From assembly GCA_052084925.1 (NCBI GenBank), contig JBQDEV010000004.1, positions 1 to 64,000 on the forward strand: DNA of 64,000 nt. Reading direction: 5' to 3'. Made by a program: the position numbers and the translations under genes. The notes below the pieces were generated by a model that saw only the letters and a list, made by a program, of their open reading frames with translations, searched no databases and had not been told where the DNA came from. Positions 37,760-47,105 of this stretch are shown here, piece after piece (position 1 is the stretch's first letter; each line of letters opens with the position of its first letter). The DNA is from CmP2 sp052084925. Lineage in GTDB: Bacteria; Actinomycetota; Actinomycetes; Actinomycetales; Micrococcaceae.

Positions 37760-38959
37760 TCAGTCGAGGGGGTCTGGGTCGAGGAATGCGACCGTCAAGA
37801 TCGGGGAAACGAGTGCGACCTGCCAGGTGCGCGCGCCGAGATCGAGAAGGGCCTGACGAACCGAGTCGGGTGTGATCTCGGCTGGAGGCCGCCAGCAGAT
37901 CTCCTTGAGCGTTGCGGGGGTGAGTAGGTTTTCCGCTGGCATATTCTCAGATTCTGCGGCGCGTCCGATCCAGGCACGGGCTGTCTGGAGACGACGTGCG
38001 GCCAACGGATCGCGATCAGTCCAGGCTCGGGGCGGAGGTGGCGTGGTCGATCGGACCCGGAGTGCGGGCAGATCACCTTGCTGTTCCGCAGCACGTTGAC
38101 CCTCGCGGATGGCTCGCAACCACCTCGGCGCCTCTTTGGCGGCGGCTCGACCGACGAATGCGGGAAGCTTCAGGAGCTGGGGCACCGAACTGGGCTCGGC
38201 GACAGCGGCAGCGATGATGGCTTGGTCTTTGATCAGGCGGGACGGGGCCACATCGCGGGACTCAGCCAATTCCTCGCGGGTCGTCCACAGGGACCGGACG
38301 ATAGCCAGCTTCTCTGAAGTGCGGATGGCGGATATCCCGGACGTCTTGCGCCAGGGTTCCTTACGCGGCTCAGGAAGCGGTCGCTTTCTGATCGATTGGA
38401 ATTCCTCCTCGGCGATGTCCAGTTTCCCCTGTTGCGAGAGTTCCTCGATCATGGCCGTTCGAAGCTCAACGAGGAATTCGACGTCCAATGCAGCATAATC
38501 ACGCAGATCGGAAGGCAGCGGACGGACGGACCAGTCAGCGGCGGAATGCTCTTTAGCGAGGCTCAGATTGAGCTTGTTCTCCAGCAAAGCTGCAAGTCCG
38601 ACGCGTGGCATACCTGCAAGCCGCCCGGCCAGTTCGGTGTCGAAGAGACGATCCGGCCACATGCCGATTTCAGAGAGGCAGGGGAGATCCTGGGTGGCTG
38701 CGTGCAGGATCCATTCGACGCCGCGCAGTGCATCATTGATGATGCGTAAGTCGGAGAAGGCCTCGGGGTCGATGAGCCACAGGCCGGACCCTTCCCGCTT
38801 GAGTTGCACGAGGAAGGCTCGCTGCCCATAGCGAAATCCGGAGGCTCGTTCCGCATCGATGGCGACTGGGCCGTGTCCCGCTGCGAGTTCACGTGCGCAT
38901 CGCTCGAGCTCGGGGCGAGTGTCGGTGACGAAGGGGGTACCGCTCTTGGGCTGGGTCAC
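37760..38959 (-). CDS. RNase D-like exonuclease with HRDC domain
   Basis: This 399-residue DEDD-type 3-prime exonuclease has the catalytic acids in VAIDAERASGFRYG (about 31-44), LFDTELAGRLAG and DLRDYAALDVEFL (about 150-162), then HRDC domains (about 205-280 and 300-370). It probably trims the 3-prime ends of RNAs. In Actinobacteria it is commonly adjacent to DUF3000, as here. GTG at 38959 is used (a TTG one codon earlier is also open); neither has a strong ribosome binding site. Confidence 0.88.
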   Translation of the reverse strand: MTQPKSGTPFVTDTRPELERCARELAAGHGPVAIDAERASGFRYGQRAFLVQLKREGSGLWLIDPEAFSDLRIINDALRGVEWILHAATQDLPCLSEIGMWPDRLFDTELAGRLAGMPRVGLAALLENKLNLSLAKEHSAADWSVRPLPSDLRDYAALDVEFLVELRTAMIEELSQQGKLDIAEEEFQSIRKRPLPEPRKEPWRKTSGISAIRTSEKLAIVRSLWTTREELAESRDVAPSRLIKDQAIIAAAVAEPSSVPQLLKLPAFVGRAAAKEAPRWLRAIREGQRAAEQQGDLPALRVRSTTPPPPRAWTDRDPLAARRLQTARAWIGRAAESENMPAENLLTPATLKEICWRPPAEITPDSVRQALLDLGARTWQVALVSPILTVAFLDPDPLD

Positions 38960-39019
38960 CAATTCTGGTGCTGGCGCCTCAGGAGAAGTAGCGGTGTTGT
39001 CGTTGCGAGTCGCGATGAT

Positions 39020-39616
39020 TCAGTTCCTTCGGACGCGTGGCAGTGCGGTAACCCCCTCGGGCACCGGTGGCAACCCGGCGAAAGCGCAGACCATATCGGC
39101 CCAGGCTTCGAGATGATCTTGAGCTTCCGGACCGCCGGGTGTCCATGAGGCACGAAGCTCAATGTCAATGGTATCGGGCTGGGTCGCCAACCCGCCGAAG
39201 CTTTCGGAGAGCACTCGAGTGGCTGTCCCACCGGCATGGTCGTAGTCCGCCCGGTGGTTCTCCAGCGCTTCAACGAGCCAGGTCCATGCCACTGCCCCCA
39301 CCATGGGGTCGGTGCCGACATCCGACTCGAGCGAGGCGCGTATATAGGTGACGACGCGAAACTCGCCCTGCCAGAGATCGGACCCGGCCGGGTCGTAGAG
39401 CAGGATGAATCGTCCGGTGGCTAGTTCTGGTCCGCCGATGGTTTCATGCACCTGAGCGCCGAGGGCAACGGCGTAGGGTGCCAACCGCTTGGGGGCGGGA
39501 ATCTCATGCAGCACCACCTCATTACGGATGCTGGCTTGACGGATTCCGCGGAGGGCCCGGCGAAATGCCTCGGGCAGGTCCGCGACGCTCGGTGTGAAGG
39601 AATTGATCACGGTCAC
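39020..39616 (-). CDS. DUF3000 family protein
   Basis: This 198-residue protein begins with a helical segment (PEAFRRALRGIRQASIRNEV) and contains GRFILLYDPAGSDLWQGEFRVVTY and, near the end, ADMVCAFAGLPPVPEGVTAL, the features of DUF3000. Function is unknown; it is conserved beside the HRDC/RNase D gene in Actinobacteria, 60 bp upstream here. Start is GTG with no strong ribosome binding site. Confidence 0.85.
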   Translation of the reverse strand: MTVINSFTPSVADLPEAFRRALRGIRQASIRNEVVLHEIPAPKRLAPYAVALGAQVHETIGGPELATGRFILLYDPAGSDLWQGEFRVVTYIRASLESDVGTDPMVGAVAWTWLVEALENHRADYDHAGGTATRVLSESFGGLATQPDTIDIELRASWTPGGPEAQDHLEAWADMVCAFAGLPPVPEGVTALPRVRRN

Positions 39617-39686
39617 ATCTCGAGGTTAAACCCCTAGTTGAAGGATTCGAGTGCGGCGCGCCGAAACGGTGCCCGGACGGTATTCT

Positions 39687-40145
39687 TCAGTCCTCGGTCT
39701 TGTCTTTGGCCGTCACGGCCGCGTCCGTTGGTTCCAAGCGCAGGGAGATCGAATTGATGCAGTACCGAAGGTCCGTTGGCGTCGCGAACCCCTCACCCTG
39801 GAAGACATGCCCGAGGTGAGACGCGCAGGAGGCACACCGAACCTCGACTCGTCGCATTCCCAAGGTGGTGTCTTCGATGTACTCGACCCGGTCCTCGGCC
39901 AGCGGAGCGAAGAACGAAGGCCAGCCACATTGCGCGTCGAATTTTGTCTGTGAGCGGAACAGCTCAGCTCCGCAAGCGCGGCATGCGTAGACTCCCTCGG
40001 TCTCCACATCCCAGTAATCTCCGGTGAAGGGGCGCTCGGTTCCGGCTTCGCGTAACACGCTGAACTCCGCAGGGCTCAATCGTTGGCGCCACTCATCTTC
40101 GGCAACGGTTCGAGGGTCGGCTGGGGTGTCATGATGATTGCTCAC
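39687..40145 (-). CDS. msrB: Peptide-methionine (R)-S-oxide reductase MsrB
   Basis: This 152-residue enzyme reduces R-methionine sulfoxide in damaged proteins. It has the zinc-binding CxxC pairs (YACRACGAELF and EVRCASCASHLGHV), the core GGWPSFF-type segment QCGWPSFF, and the catalytic cysteine in RYCINSISL near the end. The GTG at 40145 gives the conserved start SNHHDTPADPRTV; longer in-frame starts (ATG at 40166 or further) would overlap the divergent hydrolase region. No strong ribosome binding site helps decide. Confidence 0.9.
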   Translation of the reverse strand: MSNHHDTPADPRTVAEDEWRQRLSPAEFSVLREAGTERPFTGDYWDVETEGVYACRACGAELFRSQTKFDAQCGWPSFFAPLAEDRVEYIEDTTLGMRRVEVRCASCASHLGHVFQGEGFATPTDLRYCINSISLRLEPTDAAVTAKDKTED

Positions 40146-40232
40146 ACCGGAATAACGATGAAGCATGTGGTTTTGTTCCGCTCGAGGGGCACGGACCTGC
40201 TGAACGGTCGGACCTGGAAAAAAGTCCTGCGG

Positions 40233-41615
40233 ATGCACAGAATGATGGGTATGGGTCAGAAGGAGCAGTCGAAGGTGGCGAATTTGTTGAGCCGACGTGG
40301 CGCGCGCAAGGTTGCGCGACGTATGGGGCGCACGGTTGAAGAGGCCGCCCCGGTATTGCGCTGGTCGACGACGGCTGCGACCGCGGGGGTGGTAGTGGGA
40401 TCAGTCGTTGCTGGAACCATCTCCGGGTTGGCCTCGATGTTTGCCCGCACGGTTGTCACCCCCGTCAAGAACCATGCCGAGGACTTGGAGATCCTCGCCG
40501 TCGTGAGCGTCAAGGGTCAACCGCATCGGCACGAGATCATTCTGCCGGCCACCGAGGAAACCACGGTTCCCGGTACCTACTCTCTGGTGTTCGACGGCGG
40601 CCGTGGTGTCGCCCGGATCGGACAGATCACCAGCTTCGATCCCGCCGATGGCACCGTACAGCGTGCCGTCGAAGAGGTGTATAGCGGTGATTTGGTCGGT
40701 GCTTTGCGCGGACGCTGGACAGGATTCATCTACCCCACACCTGTGGACATGGGGTTCGAAGCTGAAGACGTCGCGATTCCGGTCGACCGCGGTTCGGCTC
40801 CCGCCTGGCTGATTCGACCAGAGCAGGGCGGCCGTCATGCGCGGCAGGATCATGCTGGCCCTACAGGTGACACCTGGGCAATCATGGTGCATGGGCGGGG
40901 CGCCCGACGGCAGGAAGGGATTCGGGCGATCGCGACGGCTCGCGCCATGGGGATGACCTCGCTGTTGATCTCCTACCGCAACGACGGCGAGGCTCCGGCT
41001 GCAGATGATGGCAAGTACGGGCTGGGCGCGACTGAATGGCGCGATGTCGAGGCCGCCATCCGCTTCGCGTTGGAGCATGGAGCAGACGAGGTGGTGCTCT
41101 TCGGTTGGTCGATGGGGGCAGCGGTGTGCCTGCAACTGGCTGATCGTTCAGAGTTGGCGCCCCGCGTGGCCGCGCTCGTGCTCTCTGGACCCGTGATCAA
41201 TTGGATCGATGTTCTGGCTCATCAGGCTCGACTGAACCGGCTTCCGGAAGCGGTCGGTCGGCTGGGGCAATACATGATCACCTCACGAGCCGGTCGCCGT
41301 GTCACGGGGTTGGCCGCTCCGGTAGACCTGAAGACAATGGACTGGGTTTCGCGCGCGGATCAGTTACGGGTCCCCACCTTGATTCTTCACTCTGAAGATG
41401 ACACCTACGTCCCGGTGGGACCCAGCTTGCAACTGGCCCAGAAGAACCCCAGCCTCGTGACTTTCGTCCGTTTCACCCAGGCTCGTCACACGCGGGAATG
41501 GAATGTGGACCCGGAACGCTGGGATACCGCTGTGCGCGTGTGGCTGGAGTCCACGCTCTCGGCTCCGCGACCTGGTGTGCGCGCGATCGGCACAGTCGAT
41601 CAGTCCCTGAGCTAG
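40233..41615 (+). CDS. Alpha/beta hydrolase with N-terminal membrane helix
   Basis: This protein of about 460 residues has a membrane-spanning segment near residues 45-75 (TAATAGVVVGSVVAGTISGL) and a C-terminal alpha/beta hydrolase fold with nucleophile elbow LFGWSMGAAV (Ser), acid LILHSEDDTYVP (Asp) and QARHTREW (His). It also has the oxyanion segment IMVHGRGARRQEG. The substrate is unknown; lipase- or esterase-like activity on the inner membrane face is plausible. Several Met codons cluster at 40233-40251, so the exact start is uncertain. It is divergent from msrB and shares a CTAG stop overlap with the convergent M3 peptidase gene. Confidence 0.8.
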   Translation: MHRMMGMGQKEQSKVANLLSRRGARKVARRMGRTVEEAAPVLRWSTTAATAGVVVGSVVAGTISGLASMFARTVVTPVKNHAEDLEILAVVSVKGQPHRHEIILPATEETTVPGTYSLVFDGGRGVARIGQITSFDPADGTVQRAVEEVYSGDLVGALRGRWTGFIYPTPVDMGFEAEDVAIPVDRGSAPAWLIRPEQGGRHARQDHAGPTGDTWAIMVHGRGARRQEGIRAIATARAMGMTSLLISYRNDGEAPAADDGKYGLGATEWRDVEAAIRFALEHGADEVVLFGWSMGAAVCLQLADRSELAPRVAALVLSGPVINWIDVLAHQARLNRLPEAVGRLGQYMITSRAGRRVTGLAAPVDLKTMDWVSRADQLRVPTLILHSEDDTYVPVGPSLQLAQKNPSLVTFVRFTQARHTREWNVDPERWDTAVRVWLESTLSAPRPGVRAIGTVDQSLS

Positions 41616-43627
41616 TCGAGGAGTCCTCTGCGATTCAGGAGAGGCTCTACCACGGCATCACGACCGCGGAATCTGCGGTAGGACTCGAGCGGGTCTCTGA
41701 CACTGCCCCGTGAGAGCAGCTCGCGACGGAAGTGATCACCGTTGTCTCGGTTCAGGCCGCCGTGCTCGTGGAACCATTCCACTGCGTCGGCATCCAGAAC
41801 CTCGGCCCAGAGGTAGGAGTAGTAGCCGGCCGCATAACCGCCACCGCCGGCAAAGATGTGCTTGAAATAGCTGGACCGATAGCGCGGGGCAACCACCGTC
41901 GGGTCGATCCCTCGGGAAACAAGCGCCTGATGCTCGAACGCTTCCGGATCGGCGATGTCGTCATGAGCCTCGATGCTGTGCCACGAGAGATCGAGGATGA
42001 CGGCTGCCAGGTACTCGGACGTTCGCAGTCCCTCACCCCACAACGCGGCAGCGTCGAGCGCGTCCAGGACCTCCGCGGCGAGGGGATTCCCAGATTCGAT
42101 GTCGAGAGCAAATTCTTGGAGAAGCTCCGGGTGCTGAATCCACATCTCGTTCACCTGCGAGGGGAACTCGACGAAGTCGCGAGGAACCTGGGTGGCCGAG
42201 AGTGAGGCGAATCGCGCGCGTCCGAACAGCCCGTGCAACGCGTGGCCGAACTCATGGAAGACGGTGGTGACTTCGTCCAGAGTGAGCAGGGTGGGATCCC
42301 CCTCACGTGGCCGCGCGATATTGAGATTGTTGACGACGACTGGTTGCTCTAAGAATTCCGAGGATCCCACCCTGATGGAATTCATCCAGGCACCGCCGGA
42401 CTTCGTCGTACGGGAGTAAAAGTCGCCGAGGAACAGTCCTAAACCCGATCCGTCCTGGTCGAAGACCTCCCACACCCTCACCTCCGGACGATACCCGTGG
42501 AGATCTTCGCGCTCATGGAAGGTGACGCCGTACAGCCGGGTGGCTGCCTCGAAGACACCCTTCTCAAGCACTCGATTCAGCTCGAAGTGACGGCGCAGCC
42601 CTTCGGCGCTCACCGCATACTGCTCCTGAGCGTGCCGCTCGGAATAGTACGGGACATCCCAATGCTCGAGGTCATGACCTGCATATTTCTGCAAGATCTC
42701 CCGCTCAGTCTGCGCATTCTTCAGGGCTGGCCCGAGCGCACGATCAATCAGAGACCGCACGGCTGCGACATCGGGAGCCGTTCTGTCTTGCAACGCGTAC
42801 TCGGCAAACGTCTCGTACCCGAGGAGCGACGCTTTCTGAGCGCGCAGATGCGCTTGCTCGCGGGCCAATGGAAGCGTTGCGTTGTCACCTTCGGTGCCAC
42901 GGCTCCAAGCAGCCTCGAAAAGTCGGCGCCGGGTTTCACGGTTCTCTAGTCGAGCGAGTAGCGGTTGCGAGGTGAACATGGATAGCTCGAGGAGCCATCC
43001 ATGGTCATGACCCGCCTCGCGCGCCGCGTGGGCCGCGGAATCCTTGTCTTGTTGAGACAGCCCCGATAAGGATGACTCGTCCTCGACGAACAGAGCGTGC
43101 TCGGCGTTGCCCCGGATCATGGCTTGAGAATAGGCGGCGCCGAGCTGGGCCAAGCGGGAGTTGATCTCCGCCAGTGCTTCCCGATCCGCCGCGGTCAGCC
43201 CTGCGCCATGAAGTCGGAACTGCCGCAGCACGTGCTCAGCGAGCGAACGATCCTCGCCCTCGAGTAGATAGATATCGATATCGCGAATGCGCCGATAGAG
43301 CTCTGAATTCAGGTAGAGGGTGTCCCAATGCTCGGCGAGTACCGGTTCGATTTCCGCCGCGATCTCATCTCGGGCCGGGGTTCGGTCGGCGGGAAGCACC
43401 GTGAAGAACACGGCGCTGACCCAACGCAGCAGCTGTCCGGAACGCTCCCAGGCGACGAACGTGTTCTTGAATGTGGCCTCCGCGCTGGACTCTGTGATCT
43501 CCCGAATTTCGCCCTGATGCTCGTCGAGTGCACGACGGAACGCGGGAAGAAAATCCTCATCACGGATGGCCCGGAAATCGGGGAGAGCGTAAGCCAAGGT
43601 GGACTGCTGCAGCAGAGGGTTCGACAT
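41612..43627 (-). CDS. M3-family metallopeptidase (oligopeptidase A / Dcp-like)
   Basis: This 671-residue zinc peptidase has the HExxH motif in TVFHEFGHALHGLFG with the downstream Glu (EFPSQVNEMW) typical of the M3 family. It cleaves short peptides in the cytoplasm; no signal peptide is seen. ATG at 43627 gives the family start (SNPLLQQSTLAYALPDF); a TTG at 43663 is in frame. Its stop lies in the same CTAG as the stop of the convergent alpha/beta hydrolase gene. Confidence 0.9.
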   Translation of the reverse strand: MSNPLLQQSTLAYALPDFRAIRDEDFLPAFRRALDEHQGEIREITESSAEATFKNTFVAWERSGQLLRWVSAVFFTVLPADRTPARDEIAAEIEPVLAEHWDTLYLNSELYRRIRDIDIYLLEGEDRSLAEHVLRQFRLHGAGLTAADREALAEINSRLAQLGAAYSQAMIRGNAEHALFVEDESSLSGLSQQDKDSAAHAAREAGHDHGWLLELSMFTSQPLLARLENRETRRRLFEAAWSRGTEGDNATLPLAREQAHLRAQKASLLGYETFAEYALQDRTAPDVAAVRSLIDRALGPALKNAQTEREILQKYAGHDLEHWDVPYYSERHAQEQYAVSAEGLRRHFELNRVLEKGVFEAATRLYGVTFHEREDLHGYRPEVRVWEVFDQDGSGLGLFLGDFYSRTTKSGGAWMNSIRVGSSEFLEQPVVVNNLNIARPREGDPTLLTLDEVTTVFHEFGHALHGLFGRARFASLSATQVPRDFVEFPSQVNEMWIQHPELLQEFALDIESGNPLAAEVLDALDAAALWGEGLRTSEYLAAVILDLSWHSIEAHDDIADPEAFEHQALVSRGIDPTVVAPRYRSSYFKHIFAGGGGYAAGYYSYLWAEVLDADAVEWFHEHGGLNRDNGDHFRRELLSRGSVRDPLESYRRFRGRDAVVEPLLNRRGLLD

Positions 43628-43679
43628 GAGAACACTGTTTCGTGTTGGAGGGGTCAACGTCAATATTTCCGGCAGGCAC

Positions 43680-43685
43680 TAGAAT
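43680..43685 (+). promoter_or_regulatory. -10 box of yebC operon
   Basis: TAGAAT lies 69 nt before the yebC ATG, the same hexamer as before acnA and hisS. No -35 is clear. Confidence 0.4.
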
Positions 43686-43753
43686 GGAACGCAGATTCTG
43701 CACGCAGGGACGACGCCGGGCTGATCCGGTGTCACCGCCACAAAGGAGCGTAG

Positions 43754-44512
43754 ATGGCTGGGCATTCCAAATGGGCCACAACCAAGCACAAGAAGGCTGC
43801 ACTCGATGCCAAGCGGGCCAAGGCGTTCGCGAAGTACATCAAGGCAATCGAAGTCGCGGCGCGCGCGGGTGGCCCGGATATCGCCGGTAACCCGGCACTC
43901 GATCTTGCGATCAACAAGGCGAAGAAGCAGTCCGTTCCCAACGACAACATCGATCGGGCCGTCAAGCGCGGTGCGGGCTTGACCGGCGAGGTCATCGACT
44001 ACACCGAGATCATCTATGAAGTGCGCGGCCCGAACGGTTCGGCGCTGATGGTTGAGTGCCTGACCGACAACAAGAACCGCGCTGCCTCCGATGTGCGCGT
44101 AGCGGTCACTCGCAATGGCGGTACGATCGCTGATCCCGGCTCCGTCGCCTTTCTGTTCAATCGGCAGGGCGTGGTGCGACTACCCGCTGAGAACAAGACC
44201 GAGGACGACATCCTTCTCGCGGTTCTCGAGGCAGGCGCCGACGAGGTCGTTGAATCCGCGGGGAACTTCGAAGTCATGTCTGATCCCTCCGACCTGCGTG
44301 CGGTAGCAGAGGCACTTGACGCCGCTGAGATCGAGTACGAGACCGATGAGATCGAGTTCGTGCCGACGATGCACGTGGAGCTGGACGCCAACGACGCCCG
44401 CACCTTCATGCGTCTGGCAGACGCCTTGGAAGACTTGGACGACGTTCAGAGCGTCTATGACAACGTCGAATTGACCGCCGACGTCATGGCGGAGCTCGAG
44501 AAAGACGACTGA
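43754..44512 (+). CDS. yebC: YebC/PmpR-family transcription/translation regulator
   Basis: This 252-residue protein has the three-domain YebC fold, with MAGHSKWATTKHKKAALDAK, the loop NIDRAVKRGAG, and IIYEVRGPNGSALMVECLTDN. Family members act as DNA-binding regulators or help ribosomes through polyproline stretches. ATG follows AAAGGAG. It sits 4 bp before ruvC, the usual actinobacterial order yebC-ruvC-ruvA-ruvB. Confidence 0.95.
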   Translation: MAGHSKWATTKHKKAALDAKRAKAFAKYIKAIEVAARAGGPDIAGNPALDLAINKAKKQSVPNDNIDRAVKRGAGLTGEVIDYTEIIYEVRGPNGSALMVECLTDNKNRAASDVRVAVTRNGGTIADPGSVAFLFNRQGVVRLPAENKTEDDILLAVLEAGADEVVESAGNFEVMSDPSDLRAVAEALDAAEIEYETDEIEFVPTMHVELDANDARTFMRLADALEDLDDVQSVYDNVELTADVMAELEKDD

Positions 44513-44516
44513 ACGC

Positions 44517-45146
44517 GTGCGTGAACCCGGATCTCCGCTACGGGTCATAGCAGTGGATCCAGGGCTGACCCGCTGTGGACTAGCTGTGGTGGACGTGGCC
44601 CAGAACCGGTCAGCGGAACTGGTCGATGTCCAGGTGGTGGGATCACCCAACACGGAATCGATTGGCACGCGACTGAACGTCATCGACCAGGCCGTCGAGT
44701 CATTGCTCGAACAGTATGCTCCGCACCATATGGCAGTGGAGCGGATGTTTGCGCAGAACAATACCCCTACAGTGATCGGAACGGCTCAGGCCTCCGGCGT
44801 CGTTATCGCGGCGGCGGCACGCAGGTCCATTCCCGTGGCGCTACACACCCCGTCTGAGGTGAAGGCTGCCGTCACGGGTAACGGCAACGCGGATAAGAAT
44901 CAGATCACCTCCATGGTCACACGCATCCTGAAACTCACGGAGCCACCGCGACCTGCCGATGCAGCCGACGCGATCGCTCTCGCCGTGGCGCATGCCTGGC
45001 GCGGTGGGCTCTATGGCCGCGGGCTCGACACCGGAAAATTGACCAGTCGGCGCACAACATCAAAATTCCCTACCACCACTGCATCGGCTTCACTGACGCC
45101 AGCGCAACGGGCGTGGCTGGCTGCCGAGAAGCGCGGAGGGCGATGA
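44517..45146 (+). CDS. ruvC: Crossover junction endodeoxyribonuclease RuvC
   Basis: This 209-residue Holliday-junction resolvase has the acidic catalytic residues in VIAVDPGLTRCGLAVVD, HMAVERMFAQNN, and ADAADAIALAVAHA. The C-terminal about 35 residues are a Ser/Thr-rich extension. GTG at 44517 begins 4 nt after the yebC stop; there is no strong ribosome binding site, so it is probably translationally coupled. Confidence 0.95.
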   Translation: MREPGSPLRVIAVDPGLTRCGLAVVDVAQNRSAELVDVQVVGSPNTESIGTRLNVIDQAVESLLEQYAPHHMAVERMFAQNNTPTVIGTAQASGVVIAAAARRSIPVALHTPSEVKAAVTGNGNADKNQITSMVTRILKLTEPPRPADAADAIALAVAHAWRGGLYGRGLDTGKLTSRRTTSKFPTTTASASLTPAQRAWLAAEKRGGR

Positions 45147-45191
45147 CGCGCTGACTCGAGCCACGTGACGCGGTCTATCGGAATAATGTTC

Positions 45192-45197
45192 TAAGCT
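45192..45197 (+). promoter_or_regulatory. -10-like box before ruvA
   Basis: TAAGCT lies in the 125-bp gap after ruvC, 75 nt before the ruvA GTG, suggesting an internal promoter for ruvAB. Confidence 0.3.
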
Positions 45198-45271
45198 GTG
45201 AGAGTCGAATCGAACGGGATTCGATCGGAGCGACGTCCGTACGCGGGCTGGAAGACACAGAGGAGACAACG

Positions 45272-45907
45272 GTGATTTCATCGCTGACGGGCACGCTCGA
45301 GCATGTCGGACTTAACCAGGCAGTGCTGAACGTGTCCGGAATCGGGTATCTGTTCTCTGCGACTCCGCAGACATTGGCTACATTGCACGAAGGCCAGCAT
45401 GGCCGAGTGCTGACGTCGTTGATCGTCCGCGAAGAGTCCATGACGTTGTTCGGGTTTGCTACCGCGGATGAGCGGGAGATCTTCGAGATCATGATGGGCG
45501 TGTCCGGTGTCGGCCCTCGGACCGCACTGGCAGTCCTTGCCGTTCACACACCCGACGCCGTCCGTTGGGCCGTCGCCAGTGACGACGAGAAGGCGTTCAC
45601 TAAGGTATCCGGCATTGGTCCCAAAGGCGCGCGACGTATTCTGCTGGAGCTGTCGGGGAAGCTGGCTCCCGTCGAAGCGCCTGTCGCGGCACTGTCGGAT
45701 CCAGCCGGATCGGCGGATCAGGAGTGGATGGAGCAGGCCATCGGCGGGCTGACCGGATTGGGTTGGAATGACAAAGACGCCCAGAAGGCACTGGAAATCA
45801 CGGTGCGTGACGAGCCTGAGCTCGCTGAAACCAAGGACGTATCGCGCATCCTACGGGCAACCCTGAGTCGCCTCGGTCGTGACCGCAGCACAGGAGGAAG
45901 CCGGTGA
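45272..45907 (+). CDS. ruvA: Holliday junction branch migration protein RuvA
   Basis: This 211-residue junction-binding protein begins MISSLTGTLEHVGLNQ and has the helix-hairpin-helix motifs GVSGVGPRTALAVLA and VSGIGPKGARRILLEL, then a flexible linker and the RuvB-binding domain III (GLGWNDKDAQKALE). GTG follows GAGGAGACAACG. Its stop overlaps the ruvB GTG. Confidence 0.96.
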   Translation: MISSLTGTLEHVGLNQAVLNVSGIGYLFSATPQTLATLHEGQHGRVLTSLIVREESMTLFGFATADEREIFEIMMGVSGVGPRTALAVLAVHTPDAVRWAVASDDEKAFTKVSGIGPKGARRILLELSGKLAPVEAPVAALSDPAGSADQEWMEQAIGGLTGLGWNDKDAQKALEITVRDEPELAETKDVSRILRATLSRLGRDRSTGGSR

Positions 45908-46989
45908 GTCAGGAATCTGCTCGCGGCGACGAGCGAGTCATCAGCGCCGGCGCTGACACTGAGGAACGAGAACTCGAAGCTGCATTGCGGCCGCGAAATC
46001 TCCATGACTTCGTTGGCCAGCGACGAGTGCGCGATCAACTCTCCCTCGTTTTGGAAGCGGCGCGGCTGCGTGGGCGAAGTGCCGATCACGTCCTGCTCTC
46101 AGGCCCTCCCGGACTGGGCAAGACCACTTTGTCGATGATCGTTGCCGCCGAGATGAACGCGCCGCTGAGAATATCGTCAGGTCCGGCCATCCAGCATGCG
46201 GGGGACCTCGCAGCAATCCTGTCATCGTTGACCGAAGGCGAAGTCCTCTTCCTGGACGAGATCCACCGGATGTCTCGACCGGCAGAGGAGATGCTCTACA
46301 TGGCGATGGAGGATTTCCGGGTTGACATCGTCGTCGGCAAAGGAGCCGGTGCCACCGCCATCCCCCTAGAGCTGCCACCTTTTACCCTTGTCGGGGCAAC
46401 GACTCGGGCCGGGCTGCTTCCCGGCCCCTTGCGGGACCGCTTCGGTTTCACCGGTCACCTGGAGTTCTATGGGGCCGATGAACTGGAACTCGTACTGCGG
46501 CGCTCGGCAACCATGCTCGACATGCAGTTGAATTCCGCGGCGTTCAGCGAAATCGCCTCTCGTTCCAGGGGCACTCCGCGTATCGCGAATCGTCTGTTGC
46601 GAAGGGTGCGGGACTGGGCCCTGGTCAAAGGACTGGACCAAGTCGACGCGCGTGCCGCCTCGAGCGCTTTGGACATGTATGAAGTGGACTCGCGCGGTCT
46701 GGATCGATTGGATCGCGGTGTCCTCGAAGCACTGTGCCACAAATTCGGCGGTGGCCCCGTGGGGCTCTCTACGCTGGCCATCGCCGTCGGAGAAGAGACG
46801 GAAACGGTCGAGGAAGTCGCTGAACCATATCTGGTGCGTGAGGGGCTCTTGGGCAGAACTCCACGCGGTCGTATCGCGATGCCCGCAGCCTGGAAACACT
46901 TGGGGCTCGCTGTGCCGACGGACTCTCCCGTCGCGGGAGCGTGGCCGCTCATTGAGAGTGACGAATCCGCTGGCGAGGCGACTGAATAG
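45904..46989 (+). CDS. ruvB: Holliday junction branch migration helicase RuvB
   Basis: This 361-residue AAA+ motor has Walker A GPPGLGKTTLSM, Walker B VLFLDEIHRM, sensor 1 TLVGATTRAG, arginine finger region GPLRDRFGF, and a C-terminal winged helix (LLGRTPRGRIAMPAAW). It starts with GTG after AGGAGGAAGCC and overlaps ruvA by 4 bp. Confidence 0.97.
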   Translation: MSQESARGDERVISAGADTEERELEAALRPRNLHDFVGQRRVRDQLSLVLEAARLRGRSADHVLLSGPPGLGKTTLSMIVAAEMNAPLRISSGPAIQHAGDLAAILSSLTEGEVLFLDEIHRMSRPAEEMLYMAMEDFRVDIVVGKGAGATAIPLELPPFTLVGATTRAGLLPGPLRDRFGFTGHLEFYGADELELVLRRSATMLDMQLNSAAFSEIASRSRGTPRIANRLLRRVRDWALVKGLDQVDARAASSALDMYEVDSRGLDRLDRGVLEALCHKFGGGPVGLSTLAIAVGEETETVEEVAEPYLVREGLLGRTPRGRIAMPAAWKHLGLAVPTDSPVAGAWPLIESDESAGEATE

Positions 46990-47054
46990 CACGGACTGGG
47001 TCTTTGGGAGACTCTGCGTCGTCATGTCTTCTGGGATAGTCCAGACTCAGGCAC

Positions 47055-47060
47055 TAGACT
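47055..47060 (+). promoter_or_regulatory. -10 box before yajC
   Basis: TAGACT lies 45 nt before the yajC ATG in the 116-bp gap after ruvB. Confidence 0.35.
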
Positions 47061-47105
47061 GACCGAGTTGACCTATGTCCCGATCAAAGATTGTGGTGTC
47101 TTTCC

